From positions 70,001 to 134,000 of the forward strand of contig QVRM01002276.1 in NCBI GenBank assembly GCA_003439945.1: a stretch of 64,000 nucleotides of DNA. The letters are read 5' to 3'. Within the stretch, counting starts at the first letter, position 1. Every line of letters begins with the position of its first letter. The stretch comes from Dermanyssus gallinae. Lineage: Eukaryota; Arthropoda; Arachnida; Mesostigmata; Dermanyssidae. The notes below the pieces were generated by a model that was given only the letters and a program-made list of their open reading frames with translations, ran no database searches and was not told the DNA's origin. Positions 47,809 to 60,114 of the stretch are shown piece by piece. The position numbers were made by a program, and so were the translations under genes.

Positions 47809-48330
47809 ACGAGGGCGAATCGAACATTTCTGATACATATTTCTAAAAATAATATTTATTTAATCATTCAAAGTGTTTTTCCTTAAAGCTCCCGTCCGCT
47901 GCACTGCGCCTTCTTCCTCACTCTTCAAAACATTTTTCTAACGCGTTTTTCCGAGTCGAGTAGAATTGCTCCTGCGAATTTTCTTTTACCTTTCCTATGA
48001 TCTCGATCTCCATAATTATTTTGGTGGAAAAAAGAAAACGTCGCACGGAGCCACGTTGTGCGTGTAAGGAGATTGCGGAAATATAGAAATCAAATTTTTC
48101 ATCAAAGATTCGAAATCAGTAACAATGTGTGCGCCAGTGCGTTGACGTGATGGAGGTTGTTTGCCCAAAGTTAAGGCCTCTCGCGCCATAAGTTTTTGCG
48201 CAATTTTAATAACATTTCGTGGTCGTATTACTTATTGACCACAGAACCAGGGCGCTGGTACTGCGGCCAATAAGGGGTTTGTGGAAGACGATTTGCTTGT
48301 AGTCGAAAAAAAGGGTTGGTGTTGGATCTG
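47809..48330 (-). mobile_element. mariner-like transposon, 3' fragment
   Basis: On the minus strand the conserved third acidic block appears as SPYTHNVAPCDVFFFPPK (the Asp of the CD pair is present), about 48060. It is followed by KENSQEQFYSTRKNALEKCF, as in mariner C-termini, and an end with terminal-repeat-like ACGAGGGCGAATCGAACATT at 47809. The 5' part is missing or unrecognisable. Confidence 0.7.
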
Positions 48331-48344
48331 CTCTGTTATATATA

Positions 48345-49760
48345 AAGTGCGTTGCAAAAAATTAGCATAATAATTTCGGCTTGATTTATTTGAATGACTT
48401 GAAATTTTAAGGGCATGATGTTAAACCACGAGTATGGTGTTAACATGCTGACAACACAGCTCTTGTTTTTAAGGATAGTCGATACTATAACTGATATACG
48501 ATCTCGGGAATCAAATGTCAGGAATATTGTCTGGCTAAATCAGTCGTTTTATAGCTGCAAAATACTCTACAGCTCAGGCTTTGTTCGGAACTAACGGCAA
48601 AGCTTATATTTAAACCATGGGTCGTACAAAGGATGTCTCGGATAACGAAAACACAAGAATTGAGGCATATGCTGAGCTCGGTCATACAATAACTGCTAAA
48701 GAAACCAGATTAGGACGGCATAAGAGCACCATCAGCAGGTTCTTACACCCTGGAGTGAACCAAAGGTACAGATCTAAGAGTGGGCGTATACCAGTTTTGA
48801 CTATTCGAGATCGGCGTAGGAGAGTTGGCTACTCATGACCAAATGTCTTCTTCTAGGATCAGGACCACTTTGGGAGTGCCAGTGCACCGATCCACAGTGT
48901 ACCGAGTGTTAAGTTCTGACAAAAACGTGCGTTATGCGAAAAGGAAGCTTATGCCGCGACTGCAACCGAAGCACGTTGTCGCATGGCGTGAATTTTCGCA
49001 TAGATACCAAGCTTAGGATAACGAGTGGAAAAACATCGTCTTCTCGGATGAAAAGAAGTTTAATCTCGATGGCCCTGACGGCTGTCGACTTCTAAATGGC
49101 TCTCAAAGCGTGTGGCCGGTGGTGGTTCTGTGAAATATTGGGGCGCCTTTGGATATAATGGGAAGTCTGATCTAGTCGCGATTGTGGGCCGAAACAATTC
49201 CGACAAGTATCAGCGTATCGTCGGTTCCCAGTTAGAAACCCATTTCAGAAGAATTGGGGGACCTGACGCAGTTTTTCAACAAGACAACGCCACGTTTCAT
49301 ACCTCGGCTAGCACTATAGCTTTTTTTAAGAACAAGGAGTGCCACTTTTTGACTGGCCGGCATTGAGTCCAGACCTGAATCCCATCGAAAATCATTGAGG
49401 ACATTTAGTGAAGCAGATTTACGCAAATGGTCGACAATATGATCATTTGTCGGACCTCAAAGAAGCTGTCCAGCAAGCATGGACTGATATTCCACATTCG
49501 TACTTACAACAGCTCACTAACTCCATGAAAGACAGAGTTTACGATTTGATTCAGAAGAAGGGACAAACAAATCTTTTCTAGAATAGAATATGTAGTATTT
49601 TTTCAATTTCAAACGTGGTTTATTTACGAAACTGCATTTCACAACGCGTAAGTTCTCGGAAAATAAAAATAGTTAAAAAATAAAAAAAACATGATTCAAA
49701 CAACGAAGTAGATAATCACTCTCGACAAAGTCCAAGGAGTGCTTTTTATAAGCACTTTAC
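48345..49760 (+). mobile_element. Tc1-like transposon with DD34E transposase, disrupted
   Basis: The 5' terminus begins near AAAGTGCGTTGCAAAAAATT, typical of Tc1 ends. From 48617 the frames give a helix-turn-helix region (AYAELGHTITAKETRLGRHK and STISRF), a second DNA-binding segment (SSRIRTTLGVPVHRSTVYRV), the first catalytic Asp (IVFSDEKKFNLDGPDG), GGSVKYWGAFGYNGKSDLVA, the second Asp (QQDNATFHTS), and after a one-base shift WPALSPDLNPIEN, giving 34 residues between Asp and Glu (DD34E). It ends in a frame to TAG at about 49580. At least three frameshifts and two in-frame stops break it. A GCACTTTACA segment near 49755 may be the remnant of the right end. Confidence 0.88.
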
Positions 49761-49769
49761 ACAATCGCC

Positions 49770-50075
49770 GTGGTTATTGAATATCACAAGAACATCAAAA
49801 CAGCAGCTGGTCTGTTTGATAGAACACGAACAACATGTAAGGCTACACACCCGTAAATATACGCACAAACGAAGTACACTTCACTAGTACAGCATCTTCA
49901 CAATTAATAGCTATGGGTAAAAACACGTATAAACATTACTATCTAAGCCGAGTGTGTGCCCCTATATACAAAGTACTACAATACCAATTCTGAATTTACC
50001 TAGATTACAAGCCCCATTATGACTATGAAATTAAAAGCCACCGTTTTAGTTCACGAACGAAGAAATGTATAGCAC
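49770..50075. other. Unassigned spacer, possible LINE 3' UTR
   Basis: Lies immediately 3' (minus-strand sense) of the LINE at 50080-53072. No coding features. Confidence 0.4.
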
Positions 50076-50079
50076 TTAG

Positions 50080-53072
50080 GTGCAATATAATCCAGATGAG
50101 GATGCCATCTCACGTTTTCCTGGAGAACGAGCCCCAGGCACTTAGCGGCATGCGATAGCTCAATGTTTCGTGACTTGAGTATTAAGTTGTCAGGTAATGC
50201 CAGTTGCCTTGGTGGTGAACGAAAAACTATGTAATTCGTTTTACTGGCATGGACAACTAGTCCAAAACTGTTAAAAATACGAATTATGTTATCAACCTTT
50301 AAAAGGCGACTAGTGCAAGTCCGTATTAAAATTTCGATGATTCACTCCGAACAGTAGCGTAGTGTCATCAGCAAAAGCAATAGTTGAGCCGAGGTTTTGC
50401 CCCTGGATGCTCAATAGAATGAAGATAAGAAAAATAAGAAACATAAAAGGTCCAAGAACCGAGCCTTGAGGGGTACCGATGTCAACCTCCTGTCACAGGA
50501 GGACTTTATTTGACCAGCTTGTACCACCTGTCTCCGTCCTGAGAGATAGGATCTAAACCAGGCAACAGCCTGCGCGGAGCAACCTAGCTGAGCGACCATT
50601 TGAAACAGAAGGGAATGATCACGGCAGTTAAAAGCAGCCGACACGTCGAGAAAAACTGCGAGGCAAAACTTATTCGCCTCAATCGAATTTGACACCCGCT
50701 GCCGAGGTCAGCGAGGTCAGCAAAAACCAAACTGGTAAGGCGAAAGGAATTTGATCGACTCTAAATATCGATATAATCTAACCAACACCAGTTTCTCGAT
50801 GACCTTTGAGATATAATCAACGACGAGATTGGTCTATAATTGGCTGCACGGTTTTGTTTACCCTTTTTTTAGAATAAAGGAAACACCGCCGAATCCTTCA
50901 ACCGTGATGGGAAGCTCCCAGATTCAAATGAACGATTTATAATGGCAGCTAGAGGTCCTGCAATTGATGGAGTTGCCAGCTTTAACAGTTTTGCAGGCAC
51001 TCCCGTGACGCCTTGACTCCAGCTTGCTTTAAGACTAAGAAGAACACCAAGGATTTCAGGAACAGAAACAACAGAGAATGAAAACACACTGCCATTTTTA
51101 TTGATGAATTCCAGAGTTGAGCAGAGTCATCGCGAGATAGATTTCATTGATGATTCTCCAGAGTTGAGCAGAGTCATTGCGCAAGGAAGCAAAGCCATTG
51201 CGGTAGAATGTTGTCCTCGCGGCTCGGATTGCATTGAGGTAGCGGCGACGACTGGAATAAATTAAATAGGAAATTTAAGAATCTATCGAATTCATCTTAC
51301 AATGTCTGCGGTACAATTTATTAACTCTGCGAAGCAGTCGCCGTAGACCTGGAGAGAAAGAAAATTGATTTACCTTGCGGGACTATCAGAAGCAAGGAGA
51401 CCCACAAAATCAAAGGACTTTTCGTACATAAAAAGCAGGATTTTACAGAGCACATCGAAAGCCGAATTTACATATTTTGCATCATAAACTGCTAACCACG
51501 ACATCTTGTAAGCGATATAGGAACAAATCAATTTTAGCCCTATTGTGACTTCTACGTGGGTTTGGGACCAATTCGGAAAACGGTTTAGCAGCGGCGGAAT
51601 CGGCAGAAAGAGATAAGAGAACCGGCTAATGATCTGAAAAAATAAGAGTTTCGAGAACCACAGGCTGAACAGTAGCAAATCTTGAGCAATTAAAAACAGC
51701 AATGTAGTCAATACACATACGAGACGCGGGTCTGGTTATGCGATCCACTACAAGTGAGAAGTCTCTAGCGGAAAAGAATGAAATAAATACAATAAAACAT
51801 TTAAGACCGTCTAGTTTTTTCAAATGCAAACGTACCACCTGGACATTGCCATTAGAGCTACAAACAGTGCGCGATAATAAAATACTACAGGTGGAACGCA
51901 CATAGATGCCGACACCGCCGCCCAATCTCCCAGGGTCTCTGCCCGACGCAACCAATTTGAAATCGTTTATTGTCTGAGACGCCTAATCGCATTGCTTTAG
52001 CCACGTTTCACTAACCACTGCCGCACAAAATAGGGCTCCCTCTTCCTTTAAAAATTATCTAATAACTCCAGCTGACCGGGTTTCTTTAACCGTCCAGTCC
52101 CCGCGTTAAAATGGATAAAAGTTAAGCTACTCGGCTCAAGTTGGACGTCATTCGAGACTTGGCATGACTTCACATTACGTGTGCAGTTTTGATTTATATA
52201 ATTTACACAATGCATTGATAACAATAGGTAGTTGTAGGATCATCAAGATAAAAACAAACCAAAAAATAAGAAATCCTAGGTTAACATCGAAAGAGTTGAC
52301 AACAACGGGGTGAGAACCTCAATTCGTTTTTAGACGTATTGCAGCTTCCGGGGATACAATACTCAACACTTTCGTGATGTGCTTCAGGGATGAGATTATG
52401 CTGGAGTCACGTCCCTTTTGTTTACGAGTGGCAATGGTGCTCGATAACTTCAATGGACGGGGCTTGCGTAAAGTAGTCGTAACCAGTTTTTCACGAATCT
52501 GCTTCTTAGAGAGAGATGTTGATCCTGGTAGATTTACACGAACGTCGGGACCAGCTGAGGTTTTCACGACAAGTGATCTCACCACAGTAGCATAGGTAGG
52601 TGGAGATGATGTGGATCATTCAGACGAGGAAGTTAAAGCGGATGAGGTGTCGGGTGTAACAACCTGCTGCGACGAGTCGACTACCTTGATTTGAGTTGCT
52701 TCAGGATGCTCTGCTTCAACCTGTTGCAATAAGCGACAATCCATCAGGGCTTTGCGTTTCTCAATTTCGCACAGTCGGATAGGGCAGGACAGCGAAGACG
52801 ATGTGTGGGGACCATTGCAGTTTACGCATTTTGCCTGTTGCTTACAGTTTAGCGCGAGGTGACCAGCTTGACCACATCTCTTACATGTTACTTCATTACG
52901 GCAATATTTTGCAGTGTGGCCTAGCCTCAAACACTTAGAGCAGGCGACAGGGGTTTCCGCGTACATCGTGACTTTATGTGACCTAAAAGCGAGAAACATT
53001 TCACTCGGCGGAACCCTATTAAATTAAAGCATGACCCTGTCAGTAGGGATCGATGTCGCGGTAGATCCTGTC
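50080..53072 (-). mobile_element. LINE with gag-like ORF1, endonuclease and RT (Jockey/CR1-like)
   Basis: In minus-strand order: ORF1 C-terminal part (52999-52616) with three zinc knuckles, two of C-x2-C-x4-H-x4-C (CSKCLRLGHTAKYC, CKRCGQAGHLALNC) and one C-x2-C-x3-H-x6-C (CVNCNGPHTSSSLSC), the pattern of Jockey and I-type ORF1. Next is an endonuclease fragment (51955-51626, GRLGGGVGIYVRSTCSILLS). The RT (51087-50080) has SWSQGVTGVPAKLLKLATPS, FLDVSAAFNCRDHSLLF, WFRSYLSGRRQVVQAG and the catalytic box FADDTTLLFG (about 50370). Frames are broken repeatedly. ORF1 is 5'-truncated directly after the poly(A) of another LINE. Confidence 0.85.
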
Positions 53073-54186
53073 CTCTTTTTTTATTAGAGTTTATTGTAAC
53101 AGTAATTACAATTGACGGTTTCATCTCAGAAACCCAGAACACGTCACATTTGACTGCCTGTCAGCCCTACTCAGGGCGGCTATATATCATTCATTTAGAC
53201 AATTAATTCAGCATTTCTAACAAATTGTAAGAGTTCCTCTATATATTGGTCATTCATACGAATAGTAAGTTGGCTTGTATCGACTTCATCAGCAGCTACA
53301 GCGTTCTCCCATACTTTCCGCTCAGTATCGTATTTTTACATTTATCTAGGACATGCAATATATCATCGTGTACCAAACATACATCACATAGCGGGCTTTG
53401 CGCAACTTTAATATGGAACCTGGTGCTCTGCGTCATCCCTTTAGCGCAACGTAGCCTGTAAATAGTAACCGCTTCTCTTCCGGAACAGGGCATCATCATC
53501 AAGCCTTTCCGCCGTGGTGCAATCTGCATCGTGTTCCTTTTAGTTGTAGTTCCCTGCCTCCTCCAAGTCTCATAGTGCTTATCTAGGGCTTCTTGCCTAG
53601 CTTTCAACACAGTTTTACCAAGGGATATTGCTACTTCTCCTTTGTTTGCAAGCAGACCTCGTTTCGCGAGTGCATCAGCCACCTCGTTTCCGTAAATGCC
53701 TACATGGGAGGGTGCCCACTGTAGCTCCACAGGTTGGCCTAGATAACTTATAGCTTTGATGATAGATTCCACTAGAGATGAGGCGGGTCCTGGCGGATCT
53801 GCAGCCCGGATGCTCGAGATGGCGGCACCCGAGTCACTGACGATCACGACCCTTTTATTTGATGGCTCCTTCAGTTCCTGCAGCAATGCTTCAGATATTG
53901 CTGTCAGCTCGTCCGAAGTTGAACTGCTGCAGTTGACGATATGCTTGCTGATCTCCATGTTGTTGTTGATTCGGAAAACACCTGCTCCTCCCGCAGATCC
54001 ATCCACAGATCCGTCCGTAAGGTATATCTGTGCGCTATCCACTGATATGTTGCCCAAATGGACCTCACCCGTAGCTCGTAGTTCACTCTCGTGGTGTCTC
54101 TTTTTCGATGATATACCTTCTATTGATAGCCGAGTCGACAAGTTTTTGACTGTCGATACGTCAAATACATGAGATCCCGGTACCAA
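53073..54186 (-). mobile_element. LINE 3' end with RNase H domain (I/Tad-like)
   Basis: The 296-codon minus-strand frame (54186-53296) contains a complete RNase H1-type active-site set: Asp in YLTDGSVDGSAGGAG, Glu in DELTAISEAL, Asp in VSDSGAAI and Asp in GNEVADALAK after WAPSHVGIYG. RNase H at the end of ORF2 is typical of I-, Tad- and LOA-like elements. A C-terminal Cys/His segment follows (CDVCLVHDDILHVLDKC). An AATAAA at about 53090 and a short A-run (53072-53078) mark the 3' end. Only the 3' third is present, but the frame is intact. Confidence 0.88.
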
Positions 54187-54234
54187 CAGAGGTTCTCAAG
54201 TCCTGTTTATAATGTTATCTTGTTTCGCCGAGAC

Positions 54235-54405
54235 TAAAAAGTAAAAATCAAATTTTTACATAAAAATAAAAATCAAACTAAAAAGTAAAAATAAACAAAA
54301 GACTAAAAAGAAAAATAACAAAAAGACTAAAAAGAAAAATAACAAAAAGACTAAATAGAAAAATAAAAAAAGACTAAAAAGTAAAAATCAAATTTTTTTT
54401 TAAAG
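54235..54405. repeat. A-rich minisatellite, about 24-bp unit
   Basis: Units of GACTAAAAAGAAAAATAAC type repeat with slight variation. It separates the RNase H LINE from a SINE. Confidence 0.85.
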
Positions 54406-54448
54406 TAAACATTACATTCCTGCTGTCTGGTATCTGGTGGACGTTCGA

Positions 54449-54635
54449 GCCCGGTGACGTGGTGCATTCGTCTGCGCCTCGTGACCGGAGGAGACACATA
54501 GGTGCGCGGGTTCGAACTCCACCGTAGCATATTTGTATTTATGGGGATCCGTGCAGCAAATGCAAAAAGCAGCACCGTGGACGTTAAACTTTGGCTGAGG
54601 GTCAGCCCGAAAAGTTTAACAAAATAGTATCTAGT
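54449..54635 (+). mobile_element. SINE family C, copy 2
   Basis: Head GGTGACGTGGTGCATTCGTC, middle GACCGGAGGAGACACATAGG, box B GGTTCGAACTCC, and a body with GACGTTAAACTTTGGCTGAG and GTCAGCCCGAAAAG, shared with the inverted copy at 62355-62546. Confidence 0.82.
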
Positions 54636-54759
54636 GGACAGAGAAAATTGCCTTGTGCGAATAGGTGATAAAGCACAAATTATTAATATAGACGTTGTAC
54701 TACGTCAGGTAAATGACGTCAACAACGGCGCTAATAGGAGCTTTCTGCTTTAACACTAG

Positions 54760-55030
54760 ATAATTGTAATCCTTCTGGTCTTATGTGGTGATGCGGCTTT
54801 GTTTTGTGTCCTTTTGAGCGTCCTGAAGTATTGTCTATTACTGAGAATAGGTTACGACTTTCGTCATTGTGGAGCGGGCCGGTCAGTACGAGGTCTATTG
54901 CGGCTGTGCGCAAATGTCGATTTTGGGATAAAGGTCTATAGTTAATCTTAGCTCGCTTAAACGGCTTACGTTCTTGGCCGACGTGTTGGCGCTGACACTG
55001 TAGTGTAGAGCTGGTAAAAACTACATTAAT
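54760..55030 (-). pseudogene. Possible LTR-retrotransposon integrase fragment
   Basis: The minus-strand frame (55099-54731) has C-x2-CQR (LQCQRQHVGQERKPF), then AAIDLVLTGPLHNDESRNL and FSVIDNTS. The order matches the zinc-binding C-x2-C, the first catalytic Asp in ID-GPL, and the VID block of Gypsy-type integrases. It is short and has no His pair visible, so the call is tentative. Confidence 0.4.
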
Positions 55031-55279
55031 AAAAAGACATAAACACAGCAACAATGAGAGCGTAAGTAATCTTATAGCTACGACAGCTAAAATAATCATC
55101 GTTACTTCCTCTCAACCTCTTAAGAACCACTAAGAGTCTGAGCAACGACATTGCTCTTGAACTTGTTGAATCAAAAACGATGCTCCTACCTTCCGTGCCG
55201 CGGATATTTTGAGTAAGCAAAAAAAAGCGTATGCTATTGCTGTACTCGTGGAGAGACTTGGAGGTTTTTTAATTTACTT

Positions 55280-55880
55280 AACAAACCTGGTCTTTAGCTT
55301 GGGGTCTTGACTGCTATATTGGACGATGCGAAAGGTACCTTGCAAAGGACTGTCACCGAGCTGCTTTACATGACCGATGTCACCTAAGGTGACTCCGGGC
55401 AAGTACTGAATGTGCAAGTAAGACCAAGGCGAAAGATGTATGGCGAAATGATTGTTTCGAAGCAAACAAAAACGCCCGTATACGACTAAAAGTAGGATCT
55501 TCCTACAAAGTGTTCTTGTCTAAAGCGACACTTCCAGCTAGGAACAAACAAGAAATACATTCGGAAAGAACTACGATATTTTCTAGGGTGGTCAGAAGCC
55601 AGGGGGTGTTCAGAAGCCAACTTGGAAACGTTTCTTAAGCTTAGGTCTTTGGCTGTCTGAACGAAGAAACGATGACAGATGTCGATCCATTGGGGGTGAG
55701 GTGCAGGGCACCTAGTGCCTGGAAATTGTAGAACTAAGAACACGGAAACTAGAACCCGACAACACGATTCGTTATTGATTACTTTTAGGAAATGTCCTGT
55801 CTGTGCAAGCATTGCGAGCGCGCATAATGATTTATATTACGACCAGCCGTGTGCGAACATAATTTCGTTGTCCGAACATT
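55280..55880. repeat. Dispersed repeat F, copy 1
   Basis: Shares with 58430-58900 the blocks ATTGTTTCGAAGCAAA, CTGTCTGAACGA.AAACGATG and GGAAATTGTAGAACTAAGAA (variants). The relation is diverged and may be rearranged. No coding domain was recognised with confidence. Confidence 0.55.
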
Positions 55881-56299
55881 GGAAGTTGTTTCGATTTCGA
55901 TTCTATTATCAATAAAAGTATAGCTGTAAAGGCTCTCAATCCAAGAAAAAAACGCCAGTGCATTTGAAACTGTGGCCGTCTGGATAAATACAAAGTGCCT
56001 GTCATCGTCCGCGAAGATAGGCGATTTCTAATTCTACTAATGAGCGTCATTGGAGAGAGGATCAGGTAAGTCAACATCTATGTGAGGAAACACTGTCTTG
56101 ATGCTCAGAAAGCAGGGGCTTAGGATCAAATACCTCAGGATGACCATACGATCGTATGAGATCAGCCTCTACGTAAAATATGCAAGCACCGAGGCAGCAA
56201 AAACATAGATGGCCCCACCAAGGCTGGTAACTTGATACAGAAAGAGTTAAATATATAAAAAGATAGACAAAGGCCTCAGTGGCACGCTTTTCACTAAGG

Positions 56300-57130
56300 A
56301 TGAAACAAGTTTAAGACCGCATTTGACTCTGTCCCAAGGAACCGTCTTTTAGAGATCATTCGTAGCAAATTTTTAATACGCGGAGCAATGTAAAACCTTG
56401 TCTGGGACATGCTTCACTATAACTCCATCATAGTTAAGAACGGAGATCATTACGTCAACCATACCATAACGCAAACGGAAAGATTGGCCCAAGGAGATCC
56501 TGCTAGCCCGTTCCTTTTTTTAATGTACATAGCAAGCCTATCGGACTTTCTACGCAAAGCAAAAACTCCGCACGCCTTCTACGCAGATGACCTAGTCATC
56601 CTCGCAAAGTCGCGTGAACATCTGCAGTATTTCCTGAACAAAACAGTTAATTGGTGCAAAGAGAACAAGCTAACAATCATCAAAGCTAAAACAAAACTTC
56701 TTTACTTTAGCCGAGGAGGGGCATACGCCGCCGCCGATCACCGCCTCACTATGGCACCAAATTAATGGCACTGCATTGGAGATCGTCAGCCACTTTTCTT
56801 ATCTCGGCGTGACATTGACACCAAGACCTTCTTTTAGCAGACATGTCGATATAATACTATCCAGGGCAACAGCAACTGTCATGCTTCTCGGTGAACTTCG
56901 AGATATCGACCTGAAGCCAGTGTTGAACATATTCAGGCTAAAAATGGTCCCTTTTGAACGATACGGCCCGCTTGCAATGGCACCTTTTTTCACTATTAGC
57001 GATATGAAAATGCTAGACCGTTTAAAGGCATTTTAAATTAAGCGCGTGCTAGGTCTTTTGCTTGTCTCCTAGTTCAAGCCTGATTTGAAGATTTTCGTAA
57101 AATACTTCTTCCCCAGTTGACTTGACCCAG
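56300..57130 (+). pseudogene. LINE reverse transcriptase fragment
   Basis: Plus-strand frames give an FKTAFDSVPRN-like start (after a shift), LAQGDPASPFLFLMYI, the catalytic box FYADDLVILAKS, ENKLTIIKAKTKLLYF, and after another break HFSYLGVTLTPRPSFSRHVD. The catalytic Asp pair is present. At least three frame breaks. Clade not assigned. Confidence 0.8.
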
Positions 57131-57319
57131 TTCTTCGTAAAATCGTCCTTAACGATCATCCCAACAAACTATCTTGAGAGATATGGGCTTGTATATTGTA
57201 CTCTATGAGCGTATTTTTATTGTCACTCATGCTATTGTAGTCACTGCCGCCACATAGAAACTTGTTGAGGTGGCCTTGCATTTTTCAATTAGGTTTCTTT
57301 GAGATTCTAAAAGCTCACC

Positions 57320-57937
57320 AGAGTATTAAATTAACGACTGTCGTTGAGCGCTGAGCTAAAATAGACCTGATACAGCATTGTCGAACCTGCATTTTGACGA
57401 AGCCGAAATGATACCACCACCACCTGATAGCGCCTGATGGTGCCAAACATCGAGCATGACCAACCAACAGCCAGGAGGCGACGACAGACAGAAGACATAA
57501 AAAGCAAACGCGTCGGGGTGTCGCCCAAAAAGTCAGTCCGGCCGAAAACCACATCTTCATCAGAGATTGATGTTGGCAGTTGGCACCAGTTAGCAAATCG
57601 TCGGCGCCGGCGAAGCCCACACCGCCAATACAAATAAGATAAACGGCGAGAGGTGGAGGGGACGCTTGAAGTGTGCATGAAGTCCTCTTAGTATGTACAT
57701 ATGTGTGCCGTAGAGAGGTTCGCGGTGAGGAAGACAAGCATGAACTGCAGATGCCGGTCGGCCCGCTGCGGCTGTTGTGGCCAATTACACGAACGCGCCG
57801 CGGCGAGCTGTCTAAGCAGACTGCTACGCCTAACGGCTAACGAGTGAAATCGAGCGACCTATTATCATCATCATCTATCGCTCGCCGAGAAGCTCGGGAG
57901 CGAACAAGCGGGAGCGAACGAGAGATGCAGGGCAAGC

Positions 57938-57975
<38 letters not shown>

Positions 57976-58030
57976 CCAACGCAGTCGTAAAAATAAACAA
58001 ATCGACCGGCGAAGCCTGACCGTTTATCGT
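57320..58030. other. GC-rich segment with (GA)n run
   Basis: CpG-rich, non-repetitive DNA with open frames on both strands (57437-57637 plus, 57678-57331 minus) and a GA run at about 57940-57973. Composition suggests a promoter or 5' UTR region, but no domain was recognised. Confidence 0.35.
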
Positions 58031-58094
58031 TGGCGAAGTTCAATTGTAATTTAGCCATATTTTTGCCGCTAGTTTAACAATACCACTACCACCG

Positions 58095-58255
58095 CCAACA
58101 ATGTCAGGAACGATAACGAAAATAACAACAACATTGACAACAACAACAACAACAACAACAACATCGACATCAACATCAACAACAGCGACAACAACAACAA
58201 CAACAGCAGCGACGAACACAACAACGGCGGCAATAGCATCTACAACGGTGACAAA
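58095..58255. repeat. (CAA)n array
   Basis: CAA units mixed with CAT, CGA and CAG units. Confidence 0.92.
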
Positions 58256-58429
58256 TTAATGACATCAACGACCACTGTAATAAAAGCGACAATGAGAGTC
58301 CGTTCTTGTATTTGCCTAAAAATCTAGCATTTAGCTGGTCTTCTGCGCACACATGGGAGTTTCCGAATGGTGTCGTGCAATACGAGCGACCCAGCTGCAA
58401 AATGTACCCAGCGGTGGACAAGAACCCGG

Positions 58430-58900
58430 AGTGACTCCAGTTCAGTACTAAACGTGCAAGTGATCGATGAAATCGAAAAATGCATATCGGTAAAAAGAGG
58501 GTTGTTTCAAAGCAGATATTCAGCCAGAGTTAAACTAACGTTGAACTTCTCGTGCATGTCATGTTCGAGCCTAAAGAGACAATTTCTGCAAGGGAATCTA
58601 TGCCTGTCTGAACGAGAAAACGATGACCTGTTAAGGATGAGGCTAAGAGCGACTAGCCCTTGGAAACGTTAGAACTCAGAAAATCACCTGCTCCCTATCA
58701 ATGTTTTTCTAGATGAAGATTTGCGCATCATTTATCTCACATTCAACCGTGTGTAGGTACTTTGACAAAAACCCACCGAGCTGCTAAACAGGCCCGGTTG
58801 CAGATAATCCGGCCGATGTACCCCAATGTGGCCTCAGTGCACTACTGAACGCGTAAGTAAAGGCAAAACGAAAAGGGTATGGCGAGGAAATTGTTTCGAA
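58430..58900. repeat. Dispersed repeat F, copy 2
   Basis: Second copy of the diverged repeat described at 55280-55880; it stops at the following (ATT)n array. Confidence 0.55.
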
Positions 58901-58905
58901 GCAAA

Positions 58906-58907
<2 letters not shown>

Positions 58908-58957
<50 letters not shown>
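58908..58957. repeat. (ATT)n microsatellite
   Basis: About 16 perfect units, at the end of dispersed repeat F copy 2. Confidence 0.95.
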
Positions 58958-58961
<4 letters not shown>

Positions 58962-59014
58962 TATTATTGTTATACTATTTACCGAGCACAATTCCGATGT
59001 ATCAATATTTGTAG

Positions 59015-59345
59015 GCACAACCACAACGACGACAGCAACAACAACTGTAACAACAACAGATAAAAGATAATACTAAAAACAAAACGTTTACAATAAGAGA
59101 AACAATAGGCCTTTCAATCGAATCAGTAAATGCCAGTAAGAACGACGACAATGACGACAACAACAACAACGGTAATATTATAAATAACAAATACAATAGC
59201 AGCAGCAATAGCGACAACAACAACAGTAGCAACAGCAAGAACAACAACAGCAACAGCGACAGCCGTAGCAACAACAGCAAATAAACAAACAACAGACGAC
59301 AACTACAACAACAGCGGCAGCAGCAGCAGCAACAACAACAACGTT
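59015..59345. repeat. CAA/CAG-rich tract
   Basis: Interrupted triplet-rich DNA with CAA, CAG and CGA units in several blocks. Confidence 0.88.
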
Positions 59346-59631
59346 GTTGATTCGAACTGTGATTGCGCTGTAGTTACGTTTGTGGAGCGGGGATTCGTCG
59401 TTGCTATTAGTTCTACCGCTACCGCCACCACTACCACCACCAACCAGTGCCCCCACTGCCACAATTACTAATACTCGACGTGACTACGATTGCTAATAAT
59501 GAGCCGGCGAGCGGTGGCCGGCATCGAGCGTTGGCCGCAGACAACTAAATGCAATTAACAAATAAATCTAAAAAGATTGGACCGAGTGTGGGCTGGGAAC
59601 AGCCCAAACGCGAGAGGGAGATAATGAGATA

Positions 59632-59750
59632 GAGAGAGAGAGAGAGAGAGACAGAACGCAAAATTAGGATAGAGGTAGAGAGAGAGACAGAAAGCAAAAT
59701 TAGGATAGAGAGAGAGAGGGATAGAGAGAGAGTAAGAGATACAGAGAGAC
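59632..59750. repeat. (GA)n-rich tract with 45-nt block duplication
   Basis: Two blocks of GA runs each followed by GACAGAA.GCAAAATTAGGA, so the GA tract has grown by block duplication. Confidence 0.85.
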
Positions 59751-60114
59751 ATTTGAGCGGCGAGCGCGAAGACGTCGATGACGACGACGACGACTTGAAA
59801 CGAGGCGGCGAACTCTACCCGTCGTAGTCGTTGTAAAGCGGCCAGTGGTCGGTTGGGAATATTTCATCGAATTATTTTATCTGTCATCATTACTAATTCG
59901 ACAGATCGACAAACGAACGACCGAACGGACAAACGGTCCGGCGGGCGGGCGTTAGGGAGATCGGGCATACATTCGTATACGAGTTGTAAACGTAAATACA
60001 AACGTATGTACGTACGGACAGAGAGACAGACAAACAGACAAATAAATGGACGGCTGGTTGACTGACTGGTTCTCATTGGATGACGATGCGAGAACGGGTG
60101 ACGACGCGAGATGA

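Noticed and set aside
48345..49760. Active Tc1 transposase gene
   Set aside because: All three catalytic acidic residues are visible, but frameshifts and stops separate them, so it is a dead copy.
53756..54172. 138-codon plus-strand frame
   Set aside because: Antisense shadow of the RNase H domain on the minus strand.
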